From positions 1 through 64,000 of the forward strand of contig DIAJ01000027.1 of the NCBI GenBank assembly GCA_002415785.1: 64,000 nucleotides of DNA, given 5' to 3'. Made by a program: the position numbers and the translations under genes. Under the pieces are notes generated by a model, which did no database searches, was not told the DNA's origin, and worked only from the letters and a program-made list of their open reading frames with translations. Of the stretch, positions 53,893 through 63,390 are shown in pieces (within the stretch, counting starts at the first letter, position 1; each line of letters starts with the position of its first letter). The stretch is from Flavobacteriales bacterium UBA5081. Lineage in GTDB: Bacteria > Bacteroidota > Bacteroidia > Flavobacteriales_E > Vicingaceae.

Positions 53893-54459
53893 CTAAATGC
53901 CCAAGTTAGTTCTAAAGAGTTTTACGGCTATGGCGAGTAGAATTATACCAAACACTTTTCGCAGCACAGCAATTCCCCCTTGACCAAGAACTCGCTCAAT
54001 TGCCTTAGAAGATTTTAGAACAATGTAAACCACAATAATATTCGCTACAATGGCTACAATTATGTTTTGTACTTCATATTCTGCTCGAAGCGAAAGCAAA
54101 GAGGTCATTGTGCCGGCTCCTGCAATTAAGGGAAAGGCAATGGGAACTATTGATGCTGTTTGAGGAACGTCATCTTTGTAAAGTTTAATTCCCAAAATCA
54201 TCTCTAATGCAAGAAAAAATAGTACAAATGAACCTGCAATGGCAAAGGAATTAACATCAATTCCAATTAAGCTTAGAATGGACTCTCCAACAAAAAGGAA
54301 AAGAACCATCAAAATCATGGCAACAATCGAGGCTCTTTCGGACTTAATGTGTCCTACTTTTTGACGTAAATCAATAATAATTGGAACTGAACCGATAATA
54401 TCAATTACCGCAAAAAGTACCATTCCTGCTGTAAATATCTCTCTAAAGCTAAACTCCAT
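53893..54459 (-). CDS. MarC-family integral membrane protein
   Basis: 188 residues, six TM helices in the UPF0056/MarC pattern. 'GMVLFAVIDIIGSVPIIIDLRQKVGH' opens TM1-2, 'IAGSFVLFFLALEMILGI' is TM3, and 'VPIAFPLIAGAGTMTSLLSL' (the re-entrant-like conserved loop) precedes TM4. The family's transport function is unresolved despite the multiple-antibiotic-resistance name. Own promoter at 54488-54495. Confidence 0.9.
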   Translation of the reverse strand: MEFSFREIFTAGMVLFAVIDIIGSVPIIIDLRQKVGHIKSERASIVAMILMVLFLFVGESILSLIGIDVNSFAIAGSFVLFFLALEMILGIKLYKDDVPQTASIVPIAFPLIAGAGTMTSLLSLRAEYEVQNIIVAIVANIIVVYIVLKSSKAIERVLGQGGIAVLRKVFGIILLAIAVKLFRTNLGI

Positions 54460-54487
54460 AACTCCTACTTTAAAAAATTTGAGCGCG

Positions 54488-54495
54488 CAAAAGTA
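54488..54495 (-). promoter_or_regulatory. -7 element (TACTTTTG) for the MarC-family gene
   Basis: Exact TAnnTTTG on the minus strand, 28 nt before ATG 54459, followed by a GC-rich 'cgcgc' as at 19856. Confidence 0.5.
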
Positions 54496-54539
54496 GTGAG
54501 AAAAAAGCGATTAGATGTGTAATAAATGTTATAAACTGA

Positions 54540-55802
54540 TTATTGATTCTTTTCCAAAAAGCGATACAGTTTATCGTTTAAATTTTTTACACATTCAGCA
54601 GGGCTCATGGGCGAAAATAAAGAAACCGGAAAAAAGAAAATTCCATGCCCTTTATTATCTTGCATGCTTTTATAAAGTGCTCTAGAGTAATAAGGAAAAG
54701 GTTTGTGTAATTGCTCAAAATTATCGTCTCTAATTACTAAAGCCATAAAAGAGTTAACTCCGCTATTGTAAAAACGTGGAACTTGTACCATTGAAAAGTC
54801 ACCTGTTTGCACCCATTCATAATGAGAAAAGAAGACCGCAGTGTCGGGTTCTAGGTCGGCATATTCAGCAATAAAAATATTTTTTTGGTTTCTTAAAATG
54901 ATGCTTGAGTCTTCTTCTAAGCTATCGTTAACAAATACACCTTCAAACTCCTTTTCCAGTATTTTTTTAGAATTATAACTCATGAAAAATCGCACTTCGC
55001 TAAAACTATAAAATCGATGGAAAGCTTGAATAAGAGCGATATTTTCCAAGCGCTGTTGTTTTTCCACTTGTTTGGCTTCGTATTCCCACCCTTTAGATCG
55101 CATGGCATTAACAGTAGGCATTGAAGTTTTTAAACGAACCAGCAAAGCACCATCTCTTAAGTCTCTAATCTGTCGAGCAGCAATTCGTTTTCGTATTCTT
55201 CTAGCGCTTTCTTTATTTGCTCCTTTGTGGCTAAATCGGTAGCTTATGGTAAATTGTAAGTTGTTTGTTCCTCGCTCACTTTGTGGAATATAAAAACTGG
55301 TTCCAAGCGTCCAGTTCTCCATTAACTTAAATTCGATCCCCAGCAGAATACTTAAATGAGCTTCTGGTGAAGCATAATCTGAACGAACAATCGACTGGCT
55401 TTGCATTCCGGAATTTCCCAAAGCATAAAAGCCACTGTTTATTGGAAAATCATAAATTAAACCTGCATTAAAATATAAATCGTCCCAACGAAACTGAGGG
55501 TAAAGATGAAAATCGAAGCCAATTTGTTGAATGCCTCTCTGGGCTCTAATTTCTGAGGCTTTCATTGAAAATATTCCGGCGGCATTTAAATGCCATTTTT
55601 CACCTAAAACATAAGCTGTTCGCAATCCCACAAAAGGTCTTGCAACTTGTCGAAGTTGAATATCCGATAAGTTTAATCTACTGTAGTTAAACCCTCCTTG
55701 AAGAGAATATAAAAAATCTCCGGTTTCGATTTTTTTTTCTTGCGCAACTGAAATTAAGTTGCAAAAAACGGATAAGAATACTATAAGACCTACTTTTCTC
55801 AT
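54540..55802 (-). CDS. Secreted protein with beta-barrel-like N-half and unknown conserved C-half (paralogue A)
   Basis: 420 residues. The signal peptide (MRKVGLIVFLSVFCNLISVAQ) is followed by alternating amphipathic strands (about 25-195), as in small outer-membrane barrels or PorT-like proteins. A linker rich in Arg (about 196-215) leads to a C-terminal domain (about 215-420) marked by LLVRLKTSMP, 'FMSYNSKKI', DLEPDTAVFFSHYE and FEQLHKPFPYYSRALY. The same motifs occur in order in the adjacent gene at 55841. The family is not recognised. Possible -7 TATCTTTA about 55811. Confidence 0.75.
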   Translation of the reverse strand: MRKVGLIVFLSVFCNLISVAQEKKIETGDFLYSLQGGFNYSRLNLSDIQLRQVARPFVGLRTAYVLGEKWHLNAAGIFSMKASEIRAQRGIQQIGFDFHLYPQFRWDDLYFNAGLIYDFPINSGFYALGNSGMQSQSIVRSDYASPEAHLSILLGIEFKLMENWTLGTSFYIPQSERGTNNLQFTISYRFSHKGANKESARRIRKRIAARQIRDLRDGALLVRLKTSMPTVNAMRSKGWEYEAKQVEKQQRLENIALIQAFHRFYSFSEVRFFMSYNSKKILEKEFEGVFVNDSLEEDSSIILRNQKNIFIAEYADLEPDTAVFFSHYEWVQTGDFSMVQVPRFYNSGVNSFMALVIRDDNFEQLHKPFPYYSRALYKSMQDNKGHGIFFFPVSLFSPMSPAECVKNLNDKLYRFLEKNQ

Positions 55803-55840
55803 TGATGAAATAAAGATACAAACTGTAGGGAATTCGTTGC

Positions 55841-57163
55841 TTAATAAGGAGGGTTAAAATCTTTTGGGAGATGTGGCTCGTAAAACTCATAAGGTCGTTT
55901 GTACCACCTTTTAGTTTTAGTATTCTTAGCATTATAAAATCTATGAAGTTTATTGTTTAAATTCCTAATGCTTGCTTCATAGCTTGTCGCAGAGAGTAAA
56001 GGAATTACCAAAGGACCAATAAATAAAAGCTGCTCCGGGTGTTTTTTAATTGAAGGTAAAATAAACCGACTGTAATAAGGGAATGGTCTAAGTAATTGTT
56101 CGAATCTTTGGTTTTTAACCACAAAGCCTTTAAATGAATGATTTGGGGAGCCATGGTAAGTCGGAACTCTCTGCTGTTCAAAAGATCCGCTAATTTTATT
56201 TCTATACTCTGAAAATACTTGATTCGTATCAGGTTCAATATTAGCTAACTCAATGATATAAACGGCCTTGCTTTCGTCGGCATGAATAGAGGTATCAAGC
56301 TCTAAATTGTCGCTTAAAAATATTTTTTTCAAATCATTGTTCTTCACCTTTTCTGATTGATGACTGTAAAAAAAGTAAACATCCGTAAAATTAAATTCTT
56401 CCCTAAAAGCCTTAACAATTTCAAGATTTTCTTCTCTTTGTTCTTTAGCGGTATGCTCAGCTTTTTCCGTTTTGCCAACTTTTTTTAATGCATCTATTTT
56501 AGGTTGAGAAGTTTTTAAACGAACAAGTACATTTCCCCTCTTCATTGCCTCAATATCTTCAATAGCATGCAGTCGTTTAAGTCTTCTGTAAGATGGTTTT
56601 CTTCTTTCTCCGTTTAAAGTATAGCGAACCCCAACTTGCCAATTACTCTCATTCTTTTTATCCAATTTAATGCTTGTATTCCAAAACAGATTTAACCGAT
56701 ATGCCATTTGAATATCAATACCCACAATGGAGTTAATCTGATCAGTTGGTTGGTCTTGATCTACTTGATAATCAAAGTAACTTGGTTGGCTTTCAATAGA
56801 TAAATTTCCGCTAATAAATTGTAAACCACCATAAAGTGAAATATCACCAATGGTGTACTTTGGGAAAAAGTTAACTTCTGTTCCAGACTTTACAAACTCT
56901 ACATTACTAACTACAGATGAACGCTTGAATCGTGAAATTGAAAATCCAAAACCGAAATTTTCAGTAAAGTTTCTATTTATTTGAATTCCTATAAATTGAC
57001 GCATTCCTCTTTTGGGAGAGTAGTCTTCAAGGTATAGTTTTGTACCATTAAATCCACTAATTACGCTTAATTCAAGATCCAGAGATTCGCTGCTTTTTTC
57101 ATTGGATTGACCATAAAAAAGGAAAGGCAAAAATATAAGAGGCAGTATTGTTAGAAATCTCAT
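55841..57163 (-). CDS. Secreted protein, paralogue B of the gene at 54540
   Basis: 440 residues. Signal peptide MRFLTILPLIFLPFLFYGQ. The same two-part layout as paralogue A: an N-terminal beta-rich region (about 20-190) and a C-half with VLVRLKTSQP, FFYSHQSEKV, NIEPDTNQVFSEYR, FEQLLRPFPYYSRFIL and IRNLNNKLHRFY. It carries an extra basic/proline C-terminal tail (about 415-440). The two genes are 38 nt apart, same strand, and are an evident tandem duplication. Function unknown. Confidence 0.75.
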   Translation of the reverse strand: MRFLTILPLIFLPFLFYGQSNEKSSESLDLELSVISGFNGTKLYLEDYSPKRGMRQFIGIQINRNFTENFGFGFSISRFKRSSVVSNVEFVKSGTEVNFFPKYTIGDISLYGGLQFISGNLSIESQPSYFDYQVDQDQPTDQINSIVGIDIQMAYRLNLFWNTSIKLDKKNESNWQVGVRYTLNGERRKPSYRRLKRLHAIEDIEAMKRGNVLVRLKTSQPKIDALKKVGKTEKAEHTAKEQREENLEIVKAFREEFNFTDVYFFYSHQSEKVKNNDLKKIFLSDNLELDTSIHADESKAVYIIELANIEPDTNQVFSEYRNKISGSFEQQRVPTYHGSPNHSFKGFVVKNQRFEQLLRPFPYYSRFILPSIKKHPEQLLFIGPLVIPLLSATSYEASIRNLNNKLHRFYNAKNTKTKRWYKRPYEFYEPHLPKDFNPPY

Positions 57164-57186
57164 CTATTTGCAAAGAAAACAAATTT

Positions 57187-59331
57187 CTATACATTAATAT
57201 CACTCATCAATTCAAAGTCTAATTGCTTTTTTGCCAAGTCAGCTTTTAAAACTTTAACAGTCAGCTCATCTCCAATGCGATAAACTTTTCCTGTTCGCTT
57301 TCCCTCTAAAGCAAAGTTGTCAGGATTAAAAGTATAGTAGTCATCCGTTAAACTCTTTAATCGGATTAAACCTTCACACTTGCTTTCTTCTAATTCTACA
57401 AATAAACCAAAGTCGCTCACTCCGGAAACTACTCCTGCAAAAATCTCCCCTTCTTTGCCTTGCATAAACTTAACTTGCATAAATTTAATTGAAGCACGTT
57501 CTGCATCTGTGGCTAATTTTTCTCTTTCGGAAGAATGCTTGCATTTCTCTTCAAGTTCTTCTTGATTCACGGCATTGCCTCCATCCAAATAATGCTGCAA
57601 TAGTCGATGAACCATTACATCAGGATAACGGCGAATGGGAGAAGTAAAGTGAGAATAATAGTGAAATCCCAAACCGTAGTGACCAATATTTTCGGTTGAA
57701 TATTCCGCTTTTGCCATGGTTCTAATCGCCAATTGTGAAATTAACTGTTCTTCCGCTTTACCGGTAATATCATTCATTAAGCGGTTAATGGTTGAAGTAA
57801 TTCCCTTTGGTGAAGTAGTGTCGATTCGGTAACCGAATTTTTTAATAAACTCACTAAAAGTTTGCAGCTTCTCAGGATCTGGGTTGGCGTGAATACGATA
57901 AACAAATGGCAATCTCTTTTGCTTACTTCCTATAAATGTCGCTACTCTCTTGTTGGCTAAGAGCATAAACTCCTCTATCAACTTATTGGCGTCCTTTTGT
58001 TCTTTAATAAAAACACCAAGCGGCTCACCTTTTTCATCTAATTCAAACTTTACTTCTAAGGTATGAAAATCTATTGCTCCTTTTTTAAAGCGATCTTTTC
58101 GCATTTGCTTTGCTAAGCCATCGAGTGTTAGAATTTCTTCAGCAAAATCCCCTTCTCCACTTTCAATTATTTTTTGAGCATCTTCATAGGCAAATCGCTT
58201 GTCGGATTTTATAACAGTTCTTCCAAACCACTCATTGATTAGTTTTGTGTTTTCGTCTATTTCAAAAATGGCAGAAAAACAATATTTCTCTTCATCCGGT
58301 CGCAATGAGCAAGCAAAATTTGAGAGCACTTCAGGCAGCATGGGCACAACTCGGTCTACTAAATAAACAGAAGTAGCTCGATCAAACGCTTCTTGATCTA
58401 AAGTGCTTCCTTCTTTTAAGTAATGACTAACATCGGCAATGTGAACGCCAATTTCCCAGTTTCCATTTTTTAGTTTGCGAACAGAAAGAGCGTCGTCAAA
58501 ATCCTTTGCATCCAAAGGATCTATTGTAAAAGTAGTGACGTTGCGCATATCTCTGCGCTTTTTAATTTCTGAAGCTTTAATTGCTGTGTCAATTTTTTCT
58601 GCTTCTTCAACAATTTCTTTAGGGAACTTAGCTGGCAAGCCATACTCGGCAAGAATAGCGTGCATTTCAGTTTCATTTTCACCCGGTTTCCCTAAAACCT
58701 GAATAATTTCACCAAAAGGGCTATCGGCATCAGAAGGCCAATCAGTCATGCGAGCAATGGCTTTTTCGCCATTTTCTGCACCATTTAACTTACTCAAAGG
58801 AATGAAGATGTCCACAGGCATACGCTTGCTGTCGGGCACTAAAAAGGCGTATTTTAAAGATTTTTCAATGGTGCCGACAAAATCGGTCATTGCTCTTTCA
58901 ACTACTTTCTCAATTTTGCCAATAGGTTTCCCGTTACGCTTCACTTTAGCCAATGAAACCTCCACTAAATCACCATGAAGAGCCGTTCCAATATTTTGCT
59001 CACTAATATAGATGTCATCCGGTAAACCTTCCACTTCAATGTATGCGATTCCGCTTTGGGTCATGTCAACTTTTCCAACCATAGTTTGCAAATTTGCCGC
59101 TGAAGGCTCCAATTTAAAGCGTCCGGGCTTTTCCTCAATCAAATGTCCTTTGTCGAACAGCTCATAAAGTATTTTTCCAATCAACTTGCGCTTAGAGGTT
59201 TGTTTAACATCTAGTCGCTTAGAAACTTGCTTGTAATTAAAACTTTGAGTAGGATCTTTTCGGAAAACCTCAAGTATTCTATGGTTGAGTGAATTGCCTT
59301 GAGTTTTTTTCGGTTTTTTCTTTTTTGACAT
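57187..59331 (-). CDS. rnr: Ribonuclease R (RNB-domain 3'-5' exoribonuclease)
   Basis: 714 residues from ATG 59331. The N-terminal winged helix (about 15-75) and cold-shock-like domains are followed by the RNB catalytic domain with TIDPLDAKDFDDALS (metal-binding aspartates), 'GVHIADVSHYLKEGSTLD', DRVVPMLPEVLSNFACSLRP and 'HYGLGFHYYSHFTSPIRRYPDVMVHR'. An S1 domain ends the protein (about 640-710). It degrades structured RNA in the cytoplasm. A longer reading from 59373 is excluded because the -7 TAGCTTTG (59361-59368) overlaps it. Confidence 0.96.
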   Translation of the reverse strand: MSKKKKPKKTQGNSLNHRILEVFRKDPTQSFNYKQVSKRLDVKQTSKRKLIGKILYELFDKGHLIEEKPGRFKLEPSAANLQTMVGKVDMTQSGIAYIEVEGLPDDIYISEQNIGTALHGDLVEVSLAKVKRNGKPIGKIEKVVERAMTDFVGTIEKSLKYAFLVPDSKRMPVDIFIPLSKLNGAENGEKAIARMTDWPSDADSPFGEIIQVLGKPGENETEMHAILAEYGLPAKFPKEIVEEAEKIDTAIKASEIKKRRDMRNVTTFTIDPLDAKDFDDALSVRKLKNGNWEIGVHIADVSHYLKEGSTLDQEAFDRATSVYLVDRVVPMLPEVLSNFACSLRPDEEKYCFSAIFEIDENTKLINEWFGRTVIKSDKRFAYEDAQKIIESGEGDFAEEILTLDGLAKQMRKDRFKKGAIDFHTLEVKFELDEKGEPLGVFIKEQKDANKLIEEFMLLANKRVATFIGSKQKRLPFVYRIHANPDPEKLQTFSEFIKKFGYRIDTTSPKGITSTINRLMNDITGKAEEQLISQLAIRTMAKAEYSTENIGHYGLGFHYYSHFTSPIRRYPDVMVHRLLQHYLDGGNAVNQEELEEKCKHSSEREKLATDAERASIKFMQVKFMQGKEGEIFAGVVSGVSDFGLFVELEESKCEGLIRLKSLTDDYYTFNPDNFALEGKRTGKVYRIGDELTVKVLKADLAKKQLDFELMSDINV

Positions 59332-59360
59332 ATAGGAGATATTTCCTTGATTGGGAAATA

Positions 59361-59368
59361 CAAAGCTA
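59361..59368 (-). promoter_or_regulatory. -7 element (TAGCTTTG) for rnr
   Basis: Exact TAnnTTTG on the minus strand, 29 nt before ATG 59331. Confidence 0.55.
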
Positions 59369-59396
59369 ATCAATTAGAAGTAATTGAAATTTGCTT

Positions 59397-60851
59397 CTAC
59401 CTTGGTCTATACAACAACCAAACACCTAATCCATAAGCATTAAAACGACTATTGTAGTTCCTAGTAAATGAACTCAAATCGTGTTCATGGTTAAATGAGG
59501 CTCCCACACTCATAAATTCATTTAAGAAGTATCCAAAGCGCAACTGATTCCGATTGCCTATCACCCAATCTTGCAATTGACTTTTCTCTTCGAAGCTATA
59601 AAACTGATCTCTATTGCTGCTAATATATCCTCCTGTTGATTCATACATATAGTTGAATACAACAGCTGTTCGCAAGCCGGTATTAAAGCGACCGAAAGTT
59701 TTAGTATAACCAATACTTAACGGCATGCTTATTCGTTTAAAATAATTGTTAACCACAAGTTCACGACCGACATTTTCAGTCACTTCAGTACGGTTTTGGT
59801 TTATGTTTTCACGAATCAAAATCACCGGAGTACCATTGCTATTATAATTTCCATTAACTACCGTATAAGAAGTGTCATAAGAAACATTAATGTAATTTAC
59901 TTCTTCATTGTAGGAGTAATTAATCTGTTCATGATACTCGCTAAGGTGAACACCAAAACCTAAAGTAAATCGCTTAATATCAGTCAAAATATTAACACCT
60001 ACGGATTGAATGTATCGGCTATTCTCTGACTGTTTTCTATACTCACTTAAGCCTCCATCTAATCCGGAAAGATTCTTATCCAGCATAATTGAATGACCGT
60101 ATTCAATCTCTATCAAATAATCTCGCTTTTTAAATTTCTGCTGTAGCTTATTCAGTTTATTCTCATCTACTGATTTTGGTAACAGTTGATTGAAGTTTGA
60201 CTCAATGAAAAAGTCTAACGAATTCATTCTATTTAAGCTCTCAAATTCTGAAAACAAAGACTGTTGTATTGAAGTGGCTGTTGTATTAAAAGGTGAGTTT
60301 TCATCTAATTCATCTGCGGTAATATTGTTGGTTATAATTTCACTTTGCTTACCTTCAGATTCTGAGAGCATAGACTTTTCTGAAACAGTCACTGCTTCAT
60401 TGCTAGTGTTTGTTTCGTCTGTCTCAACTTTTTCCTGCAGGTCTTTCGTTGATGTTTGCTGATGACTCTTCTCTTTTTTTAACGATTGAATATTATTTTG
60501 ATTTGGAGTCTCAACATTCTTTGAAGCTGCATCTGACTCTATATTAGCTTGACTCTGTTCTTTAACATTTAATTTCCCGATTGAGTTAACAGTAAATTCT
60601 GAACCTTCATCAGCTTTCTCTGCAATTTCTGATGGAACATATTGATTAAAAGAAACAATAGAATCTGTCTTTAGAAATAAAATAATGACAAGCACAAACA
60701 AGAACTTAAGCACATTTCGCCAGTCGAAAGCTGTAGTTTTACTTTCAGTTGGCAGCTCACTTTCCAGTTGCGACCATAAATTTTCATCGTAAGGATACTC
60801 TTCTTGAGTTCCCTCCCGAAAGAGCTTATCTATGTCATTTTCTGCTTTCAT
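59397..60851 (-). CDS. TM-anchored protein with C-terminal outer-membrane-barrel-like domain
   Basis: 484 residues, ATG overlapping the sigma-factor stop (ATGA). The N-terminal 'IDKLFREGTQEEYPYDENLWSQLESEL' resembles the small cytoplasmic segment of Bacteroidota anti-sigma-like proteins. One TM helix (about 46-60) is followed by a Ser/Thr/Glu/Asn-rich linker (about 75-190). A C-terminal half of amphipathic strands ends in an aromatic-rich 'FNAYGLGVWLLYRPR', typical of PMP22-like outer-membrane barrels. An inner-membrane helix attached to a barrel suggests an envelope-spanning sensor or anti-sigma factor. Confidence 0.75.
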   Translation of the reverse strand: MKAENDIDKLFREGTQEEYPYDENLWSQLESELPTESKTTAFDWRNVLKFLFVLVIILFLKTDSIVSFNQYVPSEIAEKADEGSEFTVNSIGKLNVKEQSQANIESDAASKNVETPNQNNIQSLKKEKSHQQTSTKDLQEKVETDETNTSNEAVTVSEKSMLSESEGKQSEIITNNITADELDENSPFNTTATSIQQSLFSEFESLNRMNSLDFFIESNFNQLLPKSVDENKLNKLQQKFKKRDYLIEIEYGHSIMLDKNLSGLDGGLSEYRKQSENSRYIQSVGVNILTDIKRFTLGFGVHLSEYHEQINYSYNEEVNYINVSYDTSYTVVNGNYNSNGTPVILIRENINQNRTEVTENVGRELVVNNYFKRISMPLSIGYTKTFGRFNTGLRTAVVFNYMYESTGGYISSNRDQFYSFEEKSQLQDWVIGNRNQLRFGYFLNEFMSVGASFNHEHDLSSFTRNYNSRFNAYGLGVWLLYRPR

Positions 60852-61405
60852 AACGATATGGTTTCGTTAAAAACTTTGAGTTTTTCTTTCAATTTTATTC
60901 GCGCTTCTCGTAAATGCCACTTCGAAGTATTTTCACTCATTTCCAATAATTCTGCAATCTCCCTGTGCTTGTATCCATCTATAGCATATAAGTTAAACAC
61001 CTTTGCTGTTAAAGGTGGAAGCTCTTTAATCATTTGAATTAAATAGTCTGCATTCATCTCCGCTTCCTTCTCATGAGCCGCGCTACCATTCAATTCAGCT
61101 TTATATTCTTCTTCTATATAGCCTAACTTTGCTCTTTCTCTCTTGTGTTGTCTATACTCGTCGATCAAATGATTTACAGCAATTCGCTTAATCCATGCAA
61201 TAAAAGACTCTTCCTGTTTAAAAGTATCCAGTTTGCTTAATATTTTTAAAAAAATGGCATTTAAGCTAGCTCCAGCTGTATCATAATCATTTTTATACCG
61301 CATGCAAATATTCATCAAATATGAAAAAACCTCGCGATACAGCTCATTCTGAGCCGCACGCTTGCCTTCTAAACAGGCATTTATGAGATCTTTTTTAATT
61401 TGCAT
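60848..61405 (-). CDS. ECF-type RNA polymerase sigma factor
   Basis: 185 residues. Sigma region 2 spans about 25-92 (EVFSYLMNICMRYKNDYDTAGASLNAIFLKILSKLDTF, SFIAWIKRIAVNHLIDEYR). Region 4 spans about 125-178 (ELPPLTAKVFNLYAIDGYKHREIAELLEMSENTSKWHLREARIKLKEKL) with its helix-turn-helix. It directs RNA polymerase to a small regulon. Translational coupling with the TM/barrel gene implies a regulator pair. No exact TAnnTTTG precedes it, so it may be autoregulated. Confidence 0.93.
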   Translation of the reverse strand: MQIKKDLINACLEGKRAAQNELYREVFSYLMNICMRYKNDYDTAGASLNAIFLKILSKLDTFKQEESFIAWIKRIAVNHLIDEYRQHKRERAKLGYIEEEYKAELNGSAAHEKEAEMNADYLIQMIKELPPLTAKVFNLYAIDGYKHREIAELLEMSENTSKWHLREARIKLKEKLKVFNETISL

Positions 61406-61451
61406 TAAGTTTGGTTAATTGGTTTCGTGGTTCTAGCTATTCCCCTTTTTC

Positions 61452-63266
61452 CTATTGTTTTATCATTTTCTTAATGAGTTGATTTTCTTCGTTATTTATT
61501 TGAATCCAATAAATCCCAGTTGGTAGTTGACTGACATTAATTGCATTTCGATCTTCTCTAGTGAACTTCCCATTCCCAATAATTTGCCCATTAATATTAA
61601 AAATGTGATAATTAATTTCATTCACTTTTGGTGGCCACTTTATTGAAATTACATCATCAGCCGGGTTCGGGTAAAGCTGAAGCTCTTTTAAAGGATTGTC
61701 CTTCTCATTGAGCCCAATTGCTGCTCCATCAATTACTTTTAAAGTAAATCCGGGGCTCTTTAAGATATTTCCATTGCTGTCTAAGCCAACCGTATCGCAG
61801 TAAATACTCATGCAATTTAACACTGTATCCGACACCCTTAAGCATATTGGGTACACCTTGTTTTCAGCATATTGGTGAGTAGGATTTTTATCTGTTGAGG
61901 TATTCCCATCGCCAAAGTCCCAAAAATATTGATTGGAATTATCGTTGCTAGAATTGTTCACCAAATATAGTGTTGAGGGCTTAGTAGTATCCAATGCCAA
62001 ATCAAACTTAGCTACGCATGAAGTTGAAATAGTAACCAGAATTGTATCTCTAAAAATTGAAATACAATTTCGATGATTAAATACTCTTTGTTCCACCACA
62101 TACTCACCGCTATTAAAGTACTGATGAATTGGATTTTCTAAAGTAGAACTGTTTCCATCGCCAAAGAAATAAATCAAGCTGTCGTAGTTTGTAGCAGTAT
62201 TCTGAAAATAAGTAGAATCCCCTTGAAATTGAAAAGTAAAACCGGCCTCACAAGGTGGTGGAATCGAAATTGTCACACTATCACAAAAGGTATCTATGCA
62301 ATTGTTAAGGGTATCTTCTACTGTTTGACAAAGCTGGTAAGTCCCTCTTTGGCTGTAGACATGAATTGGGTTTTCTGAAGTAGAACTATTTCCATCGCCA
62401 AAATCATACCTTAGCACTTGATAGTTAAGCGCATTATTTTGAACAAATAAACTATCTTCATTAACCGAAAAGCTAAATCCCGCCTGGCAAGGAGGTGGAA
62501 TGAAAATAATTACCGAATCGCAAAAAGTATCAATGCAATTATTTAAAGTATCTCTTACTGTTTGACAAACTACATAAGTGCCACTTTGTGCGTAAATATG
62601 GGTTGGGTTCTCTAAAAAAGAAAAAGTGCTATCACCAAAATCATAGCTAATTAAATTGTAATTGTTCGCTTGATTTTGAATGAATAAGGTGTCTTCATTT
62701 GTGGTGTAGTTAAAATTTGCCTCACAGGGAATTGAATGAACAACTACACTATCCATATTAGAAGAAAAACAACCACTTAAACTATCGTACACATTTAACA
62801 CCACAGCATATTGACCAGTAAATTGATATGTATGCGAAGGATTTTTTTGTGAACTATAGTTCCCATCACCAAAATCCCAATAAAAAGATGAAGCGGAAGA
62901 AGAAGCGGAACTACTTTGAAACTGAAAAAAGTTGATATTCTGTTGATATGAAAAATTGGAAGTACAAAAATTCACAAATATTGTGTCCAGATAAGTTCCA
63001 CAGTTAATAGTTCCGGAATCAACGGACAATGTTACTTCAAACACTCCACTGCTGTTATATTGGTGAGTTGGATTTGTGCTTGTGTCAATTGGAGAGCCAT
63101 CTCCAAAGCTCCACTGATAAGAAAAGGCAACATTTGAAGGAGTTAGATTTGTAAAAATGACAAAATTATTAGTATCTGCCTGATAAGTGAAAGCCGGTGA
63201 ACATTGAGCAGAGAGTTGATTCACTGCTACAAATGCCAAAAAGAATAAGGCAATCCATCTCTTCAT
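61452..63266 (-). CDS. Secreted PKD-repeat protein with T9SS sorting domain
   Basis: 604 residues. Signal peptide to about 21 (cleavage after LSAQ). Six PKD domains of about 78 residues each carry the [WD]xFGD[GS] signature (at about 51, 129, 207, 284, 361 and 447). Domains 3-5 are the most alike and share NCIDTFCDSV and SENPIHVY/LENPTHIY. The C-terminal domain (about 528-604; LYPNPADD, FNINGQIIG, LPTGIYWIQI, LIKKMIKQ) is a type A T9SS signal. It is exported across the outer membrane and probably anchored to the surface. Confidence 0.93.
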   Translation of the reverse strand: MKRWIALFFLAFVAVNQLSAQCSPAFTYQADTNNFVIFTNLTPSNVAFSYQWSFGDGSPIDTSTNPTHQYNSSGVFEVTLSVDSGTINCGTYLDTIFVNFCTSNFSYQQNINFFQFQSSSASSSASSFYWDFGDGNYSSQKNPSHTYQFTGQYAVVLNVYDSLSGCFSSNMDSVVVHSIPCEANFNYTTNEDTLFIQNQANNYNLISYDFGDSTFSFLENPTHIYAQSGTYVVCQTVRDTLNNCIDTFCDSVIIFIPPPCQAGFSFSVNEDSLFVQNNALNYQVLRYDFGDGNSSTSENPIHVYSQRGTYQLCQTVEDTLNNCIDTFCDSVTISIPPPCEAGFTFQFQGDSTYFQNTATNYDSLIYFFGDGNSSTLENPIHQYFNSGEYVVEQRVFNHRNCISIFRDTILVTISTSCVAKFDLALDTTKPSTLYLVNNSSNDNSNQYFWDFGDGNTSTDKNPTHQYAENKVYPICLRVSDTVLNCMSIYCDTVGLDSNGNILKSPGFTLKVIDGAAIGLNEKDNPLKELQLYPNPADDVISIKWPPKVNEINYHIFNINGQIIGNGKFTREDRNAINVSQLPTGIYWIQINNEENQLIKKMIKQ

Positions 63267-63333
63267 AGTTAAAGCTTCTTTGATTATTTATGACGACCAA
63301 ATAAAGCCTATAGTTGGGTAATAAGCAAAAAAA

Positions 63334-63356
63334 AGTAGGAGGCAAAACCTCCTACT
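63334..63356 (-). terminator. Rho-independent terminator of the right-edge PKD gene
   Basis: AGTAGGAGG (63334-63342), loop of 5, CCTCCTACT (63348-63356): a 9-bp stem. On the minus strand it is followed by a T-run (63327-63333). It lies about 35 nt past the stop at 63391. Confidence 0.8.
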
Positions 63357-63390
63357 TCTAGCTAGAACTAAACTAATAACCAAACTTAGC

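Noticed and set aside
59332..59373. Longer N-terminus for RNase R
   Set aside because: It overlaps the promoter element at 59361-59368.
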